A stretch of 64,000 bases of DNA from Beijerinckiaceae bacterium. GTDB lineage: Bacteria; Pseudomonadota; Alphaproteobacteria; Rhizobiales; Beijerinckiaceae. The notes beneath the pieces were generated by a model. It saw only the letters and a program-made list of their open reading frames with translations. It ran no database searches and was not told where the DNA came from. Where the stretch lies: contig CANJNI010000017.1 of assembly GCA_947475995.1 (NCBI GenBank), positions 1 to 64,000 of the forward strand, written 5' to 3'. The first letter of the stretch is position 1. Every line of letters starts with the position of its first letter. Below are positions 1-10,654 of the stretch, piece by piece. Both the position numbers and the translations under genes were made by a program.

Positions 1-167
1 CCCACGGAACAATCCCAGCGAGTGTCCGGACAACGTTCGAGTGCCGGCCTCGTCTGCATGGGCTTGCCATAATCCGGAAGTCACGGCAGATTGGAACTCG
101 GACCCGCGTTCATCTGGAGAATGCCGGTTCAGGGTCGTGCGCTGAGCAGCAGCAGGCATTATGCCTC
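1..167. other. Intergenic tail of the window, no gene seen
   Basis: I see no convincing gene, hairpin or repeat here. It is the region downstream of the malic enzyme stop and is cut by the window edge. Confidence 0.5.
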
Positions 168-2453
168 CTACCTCCCCGCCTCCTGCGCCTCCGCCACCGC
201 AATCGCCGTCATGTTCACGACCCCTCGTGCGGTGACGCTCGGTGTCAGGACATGCGCCGGCAGCGCGGGTCCGGTGAGGATCGGCCCGACAGGCAGCGCA
301 TCCGCCACCACCTTGATCATCTGGAACGCGATATTGGCGGCGTCGAGGTTCGGCATGACCAGTACGTTGGCCTCGCCCTTCAGGGTCGAATTCGGCAGAA
401 GCTGATCGCGGATCGCCTGCACCAGCGCCGTATCGGCGGCCATCTCGCCATCGACTTCAAGTTCCGGATTGCGCGCGCGGATGATCTTCAACGCTTCGCG
501 CATCTTGATCGCCGAGGGCGTGTCGGCGCTGCCGAAATCCGAATGCGACAGCAGCGCCACCTTGGGCACAAGGCCGAAGCGCCGCACATGGTTGGCGCAA
601 TAGACCGCCGTATCGGCGATCTCTTCCGGCGAGGGGTCGGGCCGCACATGAGTGTCGGCGAGGAAGTATGCGCCGCGCGAGGAGATCAGCAGGCTCACAG
701 CCGCGTAGTCGTTGACCCCCGGCGCATAGCCGATGATGTCGCGCAAAATGTCGGCGCTCTGGTCGAAGCGCGCTTCGAGGCCGCAGAGCACCGCATCCGC
801 ATCGCCGCTCTTCACCGCAATGGCCCCGATGGTCGTCATGCTGGCGCGCAGCCGCGCGCGCGCCGCCGTCGGTGTCACGCCCTTGCGGCCCGTAACGTCG
901 AGCAGCATCTTCACGTAATCGTTGTGACGGTGATATTCGGCCGGATTAAGCAGATCGAAGTCCTTGTCGGGCCGCAGCGCCAGGCCGAATTTCGCAATGC
1001 GCGCCTCGACCACCAGCGGACGTCCGATCAGGATCGGCCACGCGAGTCCTTCCTCGATCACCACCTGCGCGGCGCGCAGCACGCGCTCGTCCTCGCCATT
1101 GCAATAAATGACGCGCTTCGGATTCGCTTTCGCCCGTGTGAAAACCGGCTTCATGATGAAGCCCGAACGGAACACGAAGCGCACGAGCGAATCCTCGTAG
1201 GCCTTGAGGTTCTCGATGGGCTTGCGGGCGACGCCCGTCTCCATGGCGGCCTTCGCGACGGCGGGCGCGATGCGCAGGATCAGGCGCGGATCGAACGGCG
1301 ACGGAATCAGCGAATGCTCGCCGAAGGTCGGCGCTTCGCCCCCGTAGGCGCGCGCGACAACATCGGACGGCGCCTCGCGCGCCAATTGGGCAATCGCGTT
1401 GACGGCCGCGATCTTCATTTCCTCATTGATGGCCGTCGCCATGCAGTCGAGCGCGCCGCGGAAGATGTACGGGAAGCACAGGACGTTGTTGACCTGATTG
1501 GGATAGTCCGAACGCCCGGTGCAGATCAGCGCATCGGGGCGCGCGGCCAGCGCTTCGTCGGGCGAAATCTCCGGATAGGGATTGGCGAGGGCGAGAATGA
1601 GAGGCCGCCGGCCCATCTGCTTCACCATCTCGGGCTTCAAAACGCCGCCCGCCGAGAGGCCCAGAAACACGTCGGCCCCGGAAATCACTTCGGCCAGCGT
1701 GCGCGCGTCCGTCTCCTGCGCATAGACCTCTTTCCACGGGTCCATCAGTTCGTTGCGGCCCTTGTAGACCACGCCCTTGATGTCCGTGACCCAGATGTTC
1801 TCGCGCCTTGCACCGAGCTGCACGAGCAGGTTCAGGCAGGCGAGCGCCGCCGCGCCTGCCCCCGACGCGACGATCTTCACATCGCCGATCTTCTTGGCCG
1901 ACAGTTCCAGCGCATTCGTCACAGCGGCGCCGACGATGATGGCGGTGCCGTGCTGGTCGTCATGGAAGACAGGAATCGCCATGCGCTCGCGCAGGCGCGC
2001 CTCGACCTCGAAACATTCCGGCCCCTTGATGTCCTCAAGGTTGATGCCGCCAAAGGTGGGCTCCAGCGCCGCGATCACATCGACGAGCTTCTCGATGTTC
2101 TTCTCGGCCACCTCGATGTCGAACACGTCGATGCCGGCGAATTTCTTGAACAGGACCGCCTTGCCTTCCATCACAGGCTTGGCGGCGAGCGGGCCGATAT
2201 CGCCGAGTCCCAGCACGGCGGTTCCGTTGGTGATGACGGCGACGAGATTCTGGCGGGCTGTCAGTTCCGCCGCCTGCCCCGGATCGTCCACGATGGCCTC
2301 GCAGGCCGCCGCCACGCCGGGCGAATAGGCCAGCGCCAGGTCGCGCTGGTTGCCGAGCGGCTTGGTGGCCTGAATTTCCAGCTTTCCGGGCTTGGGAAGC
2401 CGGTGATAGACGAGCGCGCCGGTGCGCAGATCGTCCGACATGACGGAGGCCAT
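168..2453 (-). CDS. maeB: NADP-dependent malic enzyme, long form with phosphotransacetylase-like domain
   Basis: Oxidatively decarboxylates malate to pyruvate with production of NADPH, linking the TCA cycle to pyruvate. The 761-residue product has the layout of the long bacterial malic enzymes: malic N-terminal and NAD(P)-binding domains over about residues 15-420 (GLGDIG at 82-87, an ASGAGAAA nucleotide loop further on), then a phosphotransacetylase-like domain to the end ([23 protein letters not shown]), which in this family is regulatory. I chose the ATG at 2453 because AGGAG lies 8 bases upstream. The frame stays open to 2597, but that extension has no family-like sequence. A second in-frame ATG at 2441 is possible. 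The gene is divergent from the glycosyltransferase at 2636. Confidence 0.95.
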   Translation of the reverse strand: MASVMSDDLRTGALVYHRLPKPGKLEIQATKPLGNQRDLALAYSPGVAAACEAIVDDPGQAAELTARQNLVAVITNGTAVLGLGDIGPLAAKPVMEGKAVLFKKFAGIDVFDIEVAEKNIEKLVDVIAALEPTFGGINLEDIKGPECFEVEARLRERMAIPVFHDDQHGTAIIVGAAVTNALELSAKKIGDVKIVASGAGAAALACLNLLVQLGARRENIWVTDIKGVVYKGRNELMDPWKEVYAQETDARTLAEVISGADVFLGLSAGGVLKPEMVKQMGRRPLILALANPYPEISPDEALAARPDALICTGRSDYPNQVNNVLCFPYIFRGALDCMATAINEEMKIAAVNAIAQLAREAPSDVVARAYGGEAPTFGEHSLIPSPFDPRLILRIAPAVAKAAMETGVARKPIENLKAYEDSLVRFVFRSGFIMKPVFTRAKANPKRVIYCNGEDERVLRAAQVVIEEGLAWPILIGRPLVVEARIAKFGLALRPDKDFDLLNPAEYHRHNDYVKMLLDVTGRKGVTPTAARARLRASMTTIGAIAVKSGDADAVLCGLEARFDQSADILRDIIGYAPGVNDYAAVSLLISSRGAYFLADTHVRPDPSPEEIADTAVYCANHVRRFGLVPKVALLSHSDFGSADTPSAIKMREALKIIRARNPELEVDGEMAADTALVQAIRDQLLPNSTLKGEANVLVMPNLDAANIAFQMIKVVADALPVGPILTGPALPAHVLTPSVTARGVVNMTAIAVAEAQEAGR

Positions 2454-2635
2454 CGGGTCCTCTCCTGACAGAAGCGGGTCGGGCGCTGATGTTGCAGCGC
2501 AGAAAGTTCGTTTTACACGGCTTGGCCGCTGTGCCCAACGGATTTGGAGCCGCAGCCCTCCGGGGCAAGCGCAAAATGCTGCGGCGATTGCGGACATGGC
2601 GCGGCTCCCCTAAAAGCCGCGCAGCCGAGGTCCCC

Positions 2636-3394
2636 ATGTCCGCCACCGATGCCGCCGCCGTACCGATTCCCGACGAGGTGACCGTCTGCATCACTTCCTG
2701 CGGACGGCTGGACCTGCTGGAGCGGACGCTGGCCTCCTTCCGGCGCTACCACACGGGCGGCAAATTCCTGATTTCCGAGGATTCTGCGGATCAGGCCGTG
2801 GTCGAACAGGTGCGCGCCGCCTATCCGTGGGCCAATATCCTGTCGAGCACCGGCCGCACCGGCATCATGAAGTCCATCGACCGGCTCTATGAGGCGGTCC
2901 AGACGCCCTTCATCCTGCATCTGGAGGACGACTGGGAATTCGACGGACCTATTGATTTCGCCGGCGCCCTCGGCCTGCTGCGCACCAACATGGACATCGC
3001 CAATGTCTGCGTGCGCGCCATCGAGGAAATCCGCCCGAAATACCGCAAGAGGTCGAACGTCCTCACCCGCGACGGGGCGCAGTTTCTGGTCATGTGGCCG
3101 GACGCCCATCCCGAATTCTTCGCGTGGTCGCCCAATCCGGGCTTCATTTCGATCGACATGTACCGCCGCTACGCGCCCTTCTCGCGCGTCATGCCGGACC
3201 AGATGTCCGGGCTGATGAAGAAGGACGGCCTGACGCAGGCCTTCCTGCTGCCCGGCGTCGCCCGCCACATCGGCCACGGGCGCAATGTGGTGGACCCCAC
3301 CATGCCGGCGCGGCCGAAGTCGCGACCCGCCAAATGGCTGCGGGCCATCAAGAAGAAGCTCTATTACTGGGGCCTGCGGAAAGAGCCGTTCTGA
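2636..3394 (+). CDS. Glycosyltransferase family 2-like protein
   Basis: Probable GT-A-fold glycosyltransferase of 252 residues acting in surface polysaccharide or lipopolysaccharide assembly; donor and acceptor are unknown. The start of the fold is visible (VTVCITSCGRLDLLERTL at about 16-33), and the acidic LEDDWEF at 96-102 is the likely metal/nucleotide-sugar motif. The C-terminus is basic (RAIKKKLYYW), suggesting contact with the membrane face. The frame is open upstream of 2636, but the resemblance begins after this ATG. Its TGA overlaps the next gene's ATG (TGATG), so the two are translationally coupled and probably serve one glycan. Confidence 0.8.
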   Translation: MSATDAAAVPIPDEVTVCITSCGRLDLLERTLASFRRYHTGGKFLISEDSADQAVVEQVRAAYPWANILSSTGRTGIMKSIDRLYEAVQTPFILHLEDDWEFDGPIDFAGALGLLRTNMDIANVCVRAIEEIRPKYRKRSNVLTRDGAQFLVMWPDAHPEFFAWSPNPGFISIDMYRRYAPFSRVMPDQMSGLMKKDGLTQAFLLPGVARHIGHGRNVVDPTMPARPKSRPAKWLRAIKKKLYYWGLRKEPF

Positions 3395-4182
3395 TGGCCG
3401 CCCCTTCCCCGATCGCGCTCAGCACCCTCATCCGCACCAAGAACGAGGCTGACCGGATCGCCGCGACCCTTGAGGCCGCGCAGGCGCTTGGCGGGGAGAT
3501 CGTCGTCATCGACGCGGGCTCGACCGACGCCACCGTGGAGATCGCGACCCGGCTGGGCGCGCGCGTGATTCACAATCCGTGGCCCGGCTTCGGGCCGCAG
3601 CGGCATTTCGGCGAGGCGCAATGCGCCCATGATTTCATCTTTTCGCTCGACGCCGACGAGATCGTGACGCCCGCAATGGCGGCGGAAATCCGCGAGGTCT
3701 TTGCGCGCCCGAACCCGCCACGGTTGATGACCATCCGGAAGGCGATGATCTTCCCGCATTGGAAACATCCGCCGCCGCTCGGCTTCTGCCACGACCAGAT
3801 CCTGATCTACGACCGGCGCATCGCCCGCACCGGCCCCAACCCCAATTGGGACAAGCTGGAGATCAGCATCAGCGACAGGCCGCACCTGATCCGCGCCCCG
3901 CTCTGGCATTTCAGCGTCCGGGACTGGAACCACGCGGTCGCCAAGTGGAATTACGTCGCCCAGCTCGCCGCCGACACCCAGAAGGAACGGCCCCGCGCCC
4001 TGCTGCTGATGCGGCTGGTGATTGAATTCCCGTGGAGTTTCATCAAGTTCTACTTCCTTCGCCGATATTTTCTGGGCGGCGCGGACGGCTTCACCATGGC
4101 GGTCGTCACGGCTTTCGGGCGTTTTCTGCGGATCGCCAAGATGCTGGAGCGGAAAGACCATCCCCCCGGCAAACCTGAATAG
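3394..4182 (+). CDS. Glycosyltransferase family 2, LPS-core type (WaaE/KdtX-like)
   Basis: Probable inverting sugar transferase, 262 residues. The N-terminus carries the GT2 signature TLIRTKNEADRI (11-22) and VIDAGSTDATVEIA, and the DXD-like LDADE at 85-89. The Trp- and His-rich C-terminal half with a hydrophobic, aromatic stretch (FPWSFIKFYFLRRYF) resembles the WaaE/KdtX group, which adds a sugar to the lipopolysaccharide inner core; the exact sugar cannot be read from sequence. The start overlaps the stop of the upstream glycosyltransferase by one base. Confidence 0.85.
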   Translation: MAAPSPIALSTLIRTKNEADRIAATLEAAQALGGEIVVIDAGSTDATVEIATRLGARVIHNPWPGFGPQRHFGEAQCAHDFIFSLDADEIVTPAMAAEIREVFARPNPPRLMTIRKAMIFPHWKHPPPLGFCHDQILIYDRRIARTGPNPNWDKLEISISDRPHLIRAPLWHFSVRDWNHAVAKWNYVAQLAADTQKERPRALLLMRLVIEFPWSFIKFYFLRRYFLGGADGFTMAVVTAFGRFLRIAKMLERKDHPPGKPE

Positions 4183-4232
4183 GCATAAAGCATGCTCGCA
4201 TCGCCGCACCGAACCCGCTATAGGGCGATTCA

Positions 4233-5414
4233 ATGAGCCTGATTACCTCTACCGAAGACCTCGCCGCCGCCTGCGCGCGCTTTGCCCGCCACCCGTTCGT
4301 CACGGTGGATACGGAATTTTTGCGGGAGACGACCTTCTGGCCGAAGGTCTGCGTCATCCAGATCGCCTCGGACGACGAGGCGGTGGCCGTCGATACTCTG
4401 GCCGACGGCATCGACCTCCAGCCCTTCTTCGATCTGATGGCGAATCCGGCCGTCACCAAGGTCTTCCACGCCGCCCGGCAGGATCTCGAAATCGTCTGGA
4501 ATCTGGCCAAAATGATTCCCGCGCCCCTGTTCGACACGCAGGTGGCCGCCATGGTCTGCGGCTTCGGCGATCAGGTCAGCTATGGCGAACTCGCCCAGTC
4601 GATCTGCAAGGTGGCGGTCGACAAGTCCTCGCGCTTCACCGACTGGTCGCGCCGCCCGCTGTCCGAGGCGCAGGTCGCCTATGCGCTCGCCGACGTGACC
4701 CATCTGCGCGACATCTACCGCGCCCTGCTGTCCAAGCTCGAACAGTCCGGCCGCATCGGCTGGCTTGCCGACGAGATGGGTTCTCTCACCTCGCCCGCCA
4801 CCTACGAGCAGCATCCCGATAATGCCTGGGAGCGCTTCCGGGGCCGCGCCCGCAAGCCGCGCGACCTCGCAGTGCTGATGGAAGTCGCCGCCTGGCGCGA
4901 ACGCGAGGCGCAGACCAAGGACGTGCCGCGCTCGCGCATCCTGAAAGACGACGTGATGATCGAGATCGCGCTGGCCGCGCCCCGCACGGTCGAGGCGCTC
5001 GGCAATCTGCGCGCCTTTCCGCGCGGCATGGAACGCTCGCGCGCCGGCTCCGACATTCTGGCCGCCATCGAGCGCGGACTCGCCCGCGACCCGAAGACAT
5101 TGCCGCCCATCGAGCGAGACCGCCGCAACGGCGGCGGCGGAGCGACGGTGGAACTGCTGAAAGTCCTGTTGCGGCAAGTCGCCGAACGGCATGGCGTCGC
5201 CGCCAAGATGATCGCCACGGTGGACGATCTCGAAGCCATTGCGGTCGACGACCGCGCGACTGTTGCGGCGCTCTCGGGCTGGCGCAAGGAACTGTTCGGC
5301 ATCAAGGCGCTCGAACTCAAGCGCGGGCGTCTCGCGCTGACGGTGGAGCGCGGCAAGGTCGTCACGCTCGAATGGCAGGAGCTTCAGGCGTCTGCCGAAG
5401 AAACTCAGCCGTAA
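4233..5414 (+). CDS. rnd: Ribonuclease D
   Basis: 3'-to-5' exoribonuclease that trims tRNA and other structured RNA ends. The 393-residue length is typical. All DEDDy catalytic residues are visible: D26 and E28 in VDTEF, D84 in ARQDLEI, and Y150/D154 in YALAD. An HRDC domain follows at about 205-285 ([15 protein letters not shown]). The gene ends tail-to-tail with the tauE-like gene, the two stop regions overlapping by 10 bases. Confidence 0.96.
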   Translation: MSLITSTEDLAAACARFARHPFVTVDTEFLRETTFWPKVCVIQIASDDEAVAVDTLADGIDLQPFFDLMANPAVTKVFHAARQDLEIVWNLAKMIPAPLFDTQVAAMVCGFGDQVSYGELAQSICKVAVDKSSRFTDWSRRPLSEAQVAYALADVTHLRDIYRALLSKLEQSGRIGWLADEMGSLTSPATYEQHPDNAWERFRGRARKPRDLAVLMEVAAWREREAQTKDVPRSRILKDDVMIEIALAAPRTVEALGNLRAFPRGMERSRAGSDILAAIERGLARDPKTLPPIERDRRNGGGGATVELLKVLLRQVAERHGVAAKMIATVDDLEAIAVDDRATVAALSGWRKELFGIKALELKRGRLALTVERGKVVTLEWQELQASAEETQP

Positions 5415-6154
5415 ACGCGCCAGAAGAAGGCCGCCGTGATCGCGCTGTTCAGCGCAATGATGCCGGCGCGCAGGAGCTTTTGCGGAACACGCCGGGCTAT
5501 GCGCGCGCCGACGTAACCGCCTATCACGCCGCCCGCCAGCATGGTCAGCGCCTGCGGCCAGAACACAGTCCCGACGGATGCAAACAACGCCACCGCGCAG
5601 GCGTTGAGCGACCCCACCAATATGGACCGCAGCCCGGCCGTGGCGCGCAGATCATGCACGCCGAACAGGCTCCACATGGCAAGCATCATGATGCCGACCG
5701 CGCCGCCGAAGTAACCGCCGTAGACGGCAATGATGAATTGCAGCCCCAGCAGGCCGCGCAGCCCAAGCGTCACACGGCGGCTCAGCCATTCGCCGATCTG
5801 CCGTCCGAATGCGAAGGCGCTCACGCCGAGAAGCAATATCCATGGAATGATCGCGTCGAACGCCCGGGACGGCGTCACCAGCAGCAGAATCGCGCCCGCG
5901 ATTCCACCTGCAAGGCTGACGGGCAAAAGCGTCTTCACCGACACGCCGTTCAGCTTCTCGAAATCGTGCCGGTAAGCATAGGCGCTGGCGAAAGCGCCGG
6001 GGAAAAGCGCAACCGTGCTGGTCATGTTGGCCGAGACGGCCGGCACGCCCGCAAGGATCAGCGCCGGCACGGTGACGAAAGAGCCGCCGCCCGCAGCGGC
6101 GTTCATCGCGCCTGCCAGCAGACCGGCGCCGAACACCAGAAGCGGTTGCTCCAC
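5405..6154 (-). CDS. TauE/SafE-family membrane transporter
   Basis: Predicted inner-membrane anion exporter of the sulfite/sulfonate-exporter family, 249 residues with about seven to eight hydrophobic segments. The N-terminus has the family's small-residue signature ([17 protein letters not shown]), repeated weakly in the second half ([13 protein letters not shown]). It starts with GTG preceded by GGAG and lies 15 bases after the ppx stop, so it is probably the last gene of the ppk-ppx run. The substrate cannot be predicted; an inorganic anion link to phosphate metabolism would be inference only. Confidence 0.88.
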   Translation of the reverse strand: MEQPLLVFGAGLLAGAMNAAAGGGSFVTVPALILAGVPAVSANMTSTVALFPGAFASAYAYRHDFEKLNGVSVKTLLPVSLAGGIAGAILLLVTPSRAFDAIIPWILLLGVSAFAFGRQIGEWLSRRVTLGLRGLLGLQFIIAVYGGYFGGAVGIMMLAMWSLFGVHDLRATAGLRSILVGSLNACAVALFASVGTVFWPQALTMLAGGVIGGYVGARIARRVPQKLLRAGIIALNSAITAAFFWRVYG

Positions 6155-6169
6155 GCCTGTCTCCGCCCG

Positions 6170-7693
6170 TCAGTCGACGATCTTGATCTCGGGTTCGCGG
6201 CCGATGATGCGCGCCAGATGCTTCATGCGGCTCGCCACGCGCTCGCTCGCCAGATCGGCAAATTCGCGCGGCAGCGTCAACGTCATCTTCGATTTCGTGC
6301 AGATCAGCGGCGCGCGCGGCAGCACGTCCGCCATGGCGGCGCTGATCACATAGGCGACGCGGGTCGCAGCGCCCAGCACCTGCGCGCGGTCAAGCATGCG
6401 GGCGGAGGCGAGCGTGCGCACATGGGGGCTCACGTCGTCGTCGCCGTCCATGTGCCGGTAGGAGGCGGCCAGCGCCAGATAGGCGCGTCCGGGATGATCA
6501 ATGCCGACAAAAGCCGCATTGGCGATGATGTTGAGCGACTGCTCGCCGCGATAGTCCGGATGCGCGCGCCAGCCGATATCGGCCAGCAGGCAAGCCGCAT
6601 GGCGCAGGCGTTTTTCGCCGGGCGTCTCGTCCAGATGACTGGTGCGGATGAACTCGTCCGTCCAGTCGCACAGTTCCTCGCCGTGGCGTGGATCGCGCGA
6701 GCGCAGCAGGTTCAGCTCACGCGCGGATTCGATCAGCGGGTCGATTGCACGCGCCGAAGGATCGAGCCGTTCGAACAGAAGCCCCTCGCGTAGTCCGGAC
6801 GCCGAAACCACGACTTCCTTCGGCTTGGCGCGGCGGATGATTTCCTCCAGCACGACCGCCCCGTAGGCCAGCAATGGACGGCGCGCGGCCGAGACCGATG
6901 CAATGTTCACCAGCGCATCCGCGTTGACGCGCTCCACAAGCGCCGCAAAGTCGGCGGCGTCCCGCGCGGGAATCACATAGCCGTGCATCACGTTGAGCGG
7001 ATAGTCGCGCTGGCGCATGTGCAGTTTGGCGAGCGCCCGCCATGTGCCGCCCACGGCGTAGAACGTGCGGCCCTTCAGGCGTTCCATCTGCGGCGCGTCT
7101 TCGAGCGCCTTGCGGACGATCTTCAGCGCCTTCTTGGGCGACCGGCCCGAAAGATCCATCAGGGCCAGGCCGCCAAGGCGCAACGACACGCCCTTGCCGA
7201 TCCGCACGCCCTTCACATCATTGAGTTCCAGTGAGCCGCCGCCGAGATCGCCCACGACGCCGTCCGGCTGATAGAAACCCGACAGGACCCCCATGGCGGC
7301 GAGTTCCGCCTCGCGACGTCCCGCCAGAAGTTCGATCGGCGCCCCGATGGCTTTCTGCGCATCGGCCAGGAAGGCGGGGCCGTTCGCGGCGTCGCGCGCA
7401 GCGGCGGTGGCGATCACCCGCACATCCCTGATGCGCATGGTGGAGCACAGGACGCGGAAACGCCGCAACGCTGCAAGCGCGCGATCGACGCCTTCCTCGT
7501 TCAGCTTGCCGCTCGTCGCAACGCCCTTGCCGAGCGCCGCCATCACCTTGTCGTTGAAGATGGGCGTCGGCGCGCGCGTCAGGCCTTCATAGGCCACCAG
7601 ACGCACGGAGTTCGAACCGATGTCGACAATCGCCAGCGGCTCCAGATCGGGAAGTCGTCCTGGCGCGAGAAACTTGCTGTCTGCTGCTTGCAT
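6170..7693 (-). CDS. ppx: Exopolyphosphatase, Ppx/GppA family
   Basis: Hydrolyses terminal phosphate from inorganic polyphosphate (and, in some members, pppGpp). The actin-like ATPase fold is shown by AIVDIGSNSVRLVAYEG near residue 20 and the second phosphate loop GDLGGGSLEL. The C-terminal half carries HD-domain-like helices (HLDETPGEKRLRHAA), as in alphaproteobacterial Ppx. The product is 507 residues from the ATG at 7693; a TTG at 7702, overlapping the ppk stop, is an alternative. It is directly downstream of ppk, giving synthesis and breakdown of polyphosphate in one transcript. Confidence 0.93.
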   Translation of the reverse strand: MQAADSKFLAPGRLPDLEPLAIVDIGSNSVRLVAYEGLTRAPTPIFNDKVMAALGKGVATSGKLNEEGVDRALAALRRFRVLCSTMRIRDVRVIATAAARDAANGPAFLADAQKAIGAPIELLAGRREAELAAMGVLSGFYQPDGVVGDLGGGSLELNDVKGVRIGKGVSLRLGGLALMDLSGRSPKKALKIVRKALEDAPQMERLKGRTFYAVGGTWRALAKLHMRQRDYPLNVMHGYVIPARDAADFAALVERVNADALVNIASVSAARRPLLAYGAVVLEEIIRRAKPKEVVVSASGLREGLLFERLDPSARAIDPLIESARELNLLRSRDPRHGEELCDWTDEFIRTSHLDETPGEKRLRHAACLLADIGWRAHPDYRGEQSLNIIANAAFVGIDHPGRAYLALAASYRHMDGDDDVSPHVRTLASARMLDRAQVLGAATRVAYVISAAMADVLPRAPLICTKSKMTLTLPREFADLASERVASRMKHLARIIGREPEIKIVD

Positions 7694-7698
7694 CGAAT

Positions 7699-9909
7699 TC
7701 AATCGGTTTCCAGTCGCAGATAAAGGCTCTTCGGACTCGACACCTTCAGCGACTTGCCGCGCCCCGACAGGCTCGGATTGGTCATGAAGTAATTGTGCGC
7801 GTTGAAAGGCTCTTCATTTTCGCGCGGGACTATGCGCTGGCTCGATCCGTCGGGCAAGACCCGGTAGCTCTGCTGATTATCTATCAAATTGGCTACCATG
7901 ATCTGGTCCAGAACCTGATCATGCACAGTCGGATTGGTGATCGGCGCCATGACTTCCACGCGCCGGTCGAGGTTGCGCTGCATCAGGTCGGCGGACGAAA
8001 TATACACATGCGCCTTGGCGTGCGGCAGGCCGTGGCCGTTGCCGAATGCATAGACGCGCGCATGTTCGAGAAAGCGGCCGACGATGGACTTGACGCGGAT
8101 GTTTTCCGACAGGCCTTTCACGCCCGGGCGCAGGCAGCAGATGCCGCGCACAATGAGTTCGATCTTCACGCCCGCCTGCCCGGCGCGATAGAGCGCGTCG
8201 ATGATCTCGGCGTCCACAAGCGCGTTGCACTTGCACCAGATCGCCGCAGGCCGCCCGGCTTTCGCATGGGCGATCTCTTCGTCGATATGCGTCAGGATGC
8301 GCTTCTTCAAGGTAATCGGCGAGACCGCCATGCGCTCAAGCCCGCCGGGCTCTGCATAGCCGGTGATGTAGTTGAAGATGCGCGACACATCGCGCGCAAT
8401 CACCGGGTCGGCGGTGAAATAGGAAATGTCGGTATAAACGCGCGCCGTCACGGGATGGTAATTGCCAGTGCCGACATGGCAGTAGGTGGCAAGGGCCGAG
8501 CCCTCGCGCCGCACCACCATGGAAAGCTTGGCGTGCGTCTTCAGTTCGATGAAGCCGAACACGACCTGCGCGCCCGCGCGCTCCAGATCGCGCGCCCAGC
8601 GAATATTCGCTTCCTCGTCGAAACGCGCCTTGAGTTCGATCAGCGCCGTAACGGATTTCCCCGCTTCGGCCGCCTCGATCAGCGCGCGCACGATGGGGCT
8701 GTCGGATGACGTGCGATAGAGCGTCTGCTTGATGGCCACGACGGACGGGTCGCGCGCCGCCTGATTGAGAAACTGCACCACAACGTCGAAGGATTCATAG
8801 GGGTGATGAACCACCAGATCCTTTTGCTTGATGGCAGCAAAACAATCGCCCCCATGCTCTCGCAGCCGCTCCGGAAAGCGTGGATTGTAAGGGACGAATT
8901 TCAGTTCGGGACGTTCGAGCGAAACGATTTCGGCAAGTTCGTTCAGCGCCAGCATGCCTTCATCGGCGAAGACCTGATCGGACGTGACGTCCATTTGCTC
9001 CGCCACGAATTGCCGCAACGAATCCGGCATGCGGGCGTCCATTTCGAGACGAATGACCCGGCCGCGACGGCGACGTTTCAGGGCGGATTCGAAAAAGCGC
9101 ACGAGATCTTCGGCTTCTTCCTCGACTTCCAGATCGCTGTCGCGCACCACGCGGAAAGCGCCTTGCCCGTCGACATTATAGCCGGGGAAAAGCCGCCGGC
9201 TCTGCATGGCGATCAGGTTTTCGAGCGCGAAGAAGCGCACATGTCCGGGCTTCAGCGCATCCGGCAGACGCACGAAACGCTCGATCTTCGCGGGCAGGCG
9301 CACCAGCGCATTCAGCCGCTCGCCGTCGCGGATGCGGCGCAGTTCCAGCGCTACCGTAAAGCCCAGGTTTGGAATGAACGGGAACGGATGCGCGGGATCA
9401 ATTGCGAGAGGCGTCAGAACCGGAAACACATGCAGCATGAAATGATCATCGAGCCACCCGGCCTCCTCGGGCGCAAGATCAGCCTGCTCGACGATGGAGA
9501 TGCCGACCTTCTCAAGTTCGCCGCGCAGTTCCGTCCAGCGCTTCTGCTGGTCGTTGGCCAGTTCGGTGACGCGCTCCGTGATGCGCGCAAGTTGCTCGGC
9601 AGGCGAAAGCCCGTCGTCGGACGGGGTCACGACGCCGCTGCGCAACTGGCCGCGCAAGCCGGCGACGCGCACCATGAAGAATTCATCGAGATTGTTGGCG
9701 GAGATCGACAGGAACCGAACCTGCTCCAGCAGAGGATGGTTCTGGTTGCTGGCTTCGAGCAGGACCCGCCGGTTGAACTCCAGCCAGGAAAGCTCACGGT
9801 TGATGAAACGCTGCGGCGACTGGGCGAGAGCTTCATCCACCTGCGCGGGCGGCGCGATCTCCACGGCCTTGCGGGCCTCCCGGGTCTTCAGGGCCACAAC
9901 AGTCTCCAT
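7699..9909 (-). CDS. ppk: Polyphosphate kinase 1
   Basis: Reversibly polymerises ATP gamma-phosphate into polyphosphate at the inner membrane. The 736-residue product is full length: N-terminal domain with [13 protein letters not shown], head domain, and two PLD-like C-terminal domains. The conserved histidine regions are present ([17 protein letters not shown] and [17 protein letters not shown]). It is the first of the ppk-ppx-tauE series and follows hda on the same strand after 61 bases. Confidence 0.97.
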   Translation of the reverse strand: METVVALKTREARKAVEIAPPAQVDEALAQSPQRFINRELSWLEFNRRVLLEASNQNHPLLEQVRFLSISANNLDEFFMVRVAGLRGQLRSGVVTPSDDGLSPAEQLARITERVTELANDQQKRWTELRGELEKVGISIVEQADLAPEEAGWLDDHFMLHVFPVLTPLAIDPAHPFPFIPNLGFTVALELRRIRDGERLNALVRLPAKIERFVRLPDALKPGHVRFFALENLIAMQSRRLFPGYNVDGQGAFRVVRDSDLEVEEEAEDLVRFFESALKRRRRGRVIRLEMDARMPDSLRQFVAEQMDVTSDQVFADEGMLALNELAEIVSLERPELKFVPYNPRFPERLREHGGDCFAAIKQKDLVVHHPYESFDVVVQFLNQAARDPSVVAIKQTLYRTSSDSPIVRALIEAAEAGKSVTALIELKARFDEEANIRWARDLERAGAQVVFGFIELKTHAKLSMVVRREGSALATYCHVGTGNYHPVTARVYTDISYFTADPVIARDVSRIFNYITGYAEPGGLERMAVSPITLKKRILTHIDEEIAHAKAGRPAAIWCKCNALVDAEIIDALYRAGQAGVKIELIVRGICCLRPGVKGLSENIRVKSIVGRFLEHARVYAFGNGHGLPHAKAHVYISSADLMQRNLDRRVEVMAPITNPTVHDQVLDQIMVANLIDNQQSYRVLPDGSSQRIVPRENEEPFNAHNYFMTNPSLSGRGKSLKVSSPKSLYLRLETD

Positions 9910-9970
9910 CCGTTAAGCGTTCCGCCGTGACGGAAGCCCTTAATCTATGACACAAACATGACGGAGCGGG

Positions 9971-10654
9971 TTAACGGCCCCCCTCGATGCGGCGTAATAC
10001 CTCGCCGGCCATCGGTCGCGTCACCGGTCTGCCGCGGGCCAGCGCCTCCCGGTCCAGCGCGTCCACGATGCGCCGGGCGGCGTCGAGCGAGCGCTCGATC
10101 CGCACCTTCAGGTATTCGACAACGCTCGTGTCGATCACGAGTTGCTTGTCGGCGAAGAGTTTGACGAGAACAGCCCCGACAAGCGCGTCGTCGGGTTCGC
10201 TGATCTCGATGGCGGGCGCCAGCCGCAGGCGCGAGAGCAGGTCTTTCGTCTGCACTCCCCACGCATCCGGCCAGTTACGCGCAGTGATGACCAGCCATGC
10301 GCCGCATTCGCCGGCCAGATTGAGCAGGTGAAACAGCTCCTTCTCGATGCCGCGCGCAGCGTCGGCGTCTTCGAGCAGGATGGCTCCCGAATGCGCCAGC
10401 CCCTGCAGGTCGGCCAGCGGCAGCGCCCGCGCCGCCAGCACCCGCGCGCCCGCGCGCGCCGCCCAGATCGCCGCCAGATGGCTCTTGCCCGCGCCGGTCG
10501 GCCCGACCAGAAGCGCCACGCGCCCGGGCCATTCGGGCCAGCGCTCGAACATCTCCCAGGCGCGCTCGTTCGACGGCGAGACGAGAAAGTCTTCCCGCCC
10601 GAACCGCGGCTCCAGCGGCAGGTCCAGCGTCAATTGCCTCGGCGTTTCGCTCAC
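9971..10654 (-). CDS. hda: DnaA-homologous regulator Hda/HdaA
   Basis: AAA+ protein that, with the DNA-loaded sliding clamp, stimulates ATP hydrolysis by DnaA and so prevents re-initiation of replication. At 227 residues it lacks the DnaA DNA-binding domain, as expected. The N-terminus holds a clamp-binding QLTLDL motif (7-12). Walker A is GPTGAGKS (51-58), Walker B is ILLEDAD, and a sensor-2-like arginine region is near the end (SLDAARRIV). The ATG overlaps the upstream permease stop by 4 bases, so the two are coupled. Confidence 0.92.
   Translation of the reverse strand: MSETPRQLTLDLPLEPRFGREDFLVSPSNERAWEMFERWPEWPGRVALLVGPTGAGKSHLAAIWAARAGARVLAARALPLADLQGLAHSGAILLEDADAARGIEKELFHLLNLAGECGAWLVITARNWPDAWGVQTKDLLSRLRLAPAIEISEPDDALVGAVLVKLFADKQLVIDTSVVEYLKVRIERSLDAARRIVDALDREALARGRPVTRPMAGEVLRRIEGGR

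Noticed and set aside
252-2468. Long open frame opposite the malic enzyme gene
   Set aside because: Arg/His-rich shadow of a GC-rich gene on the other strand; no family-like sequence, and maeB is unmistakable.
5372-6793. Long plus-strand frame spanning tauE and the end of ppx
   Set aside because: Covers two well-supported minus-strand genes, with His/Gln/Arg-rich composition typical of antisense frames.
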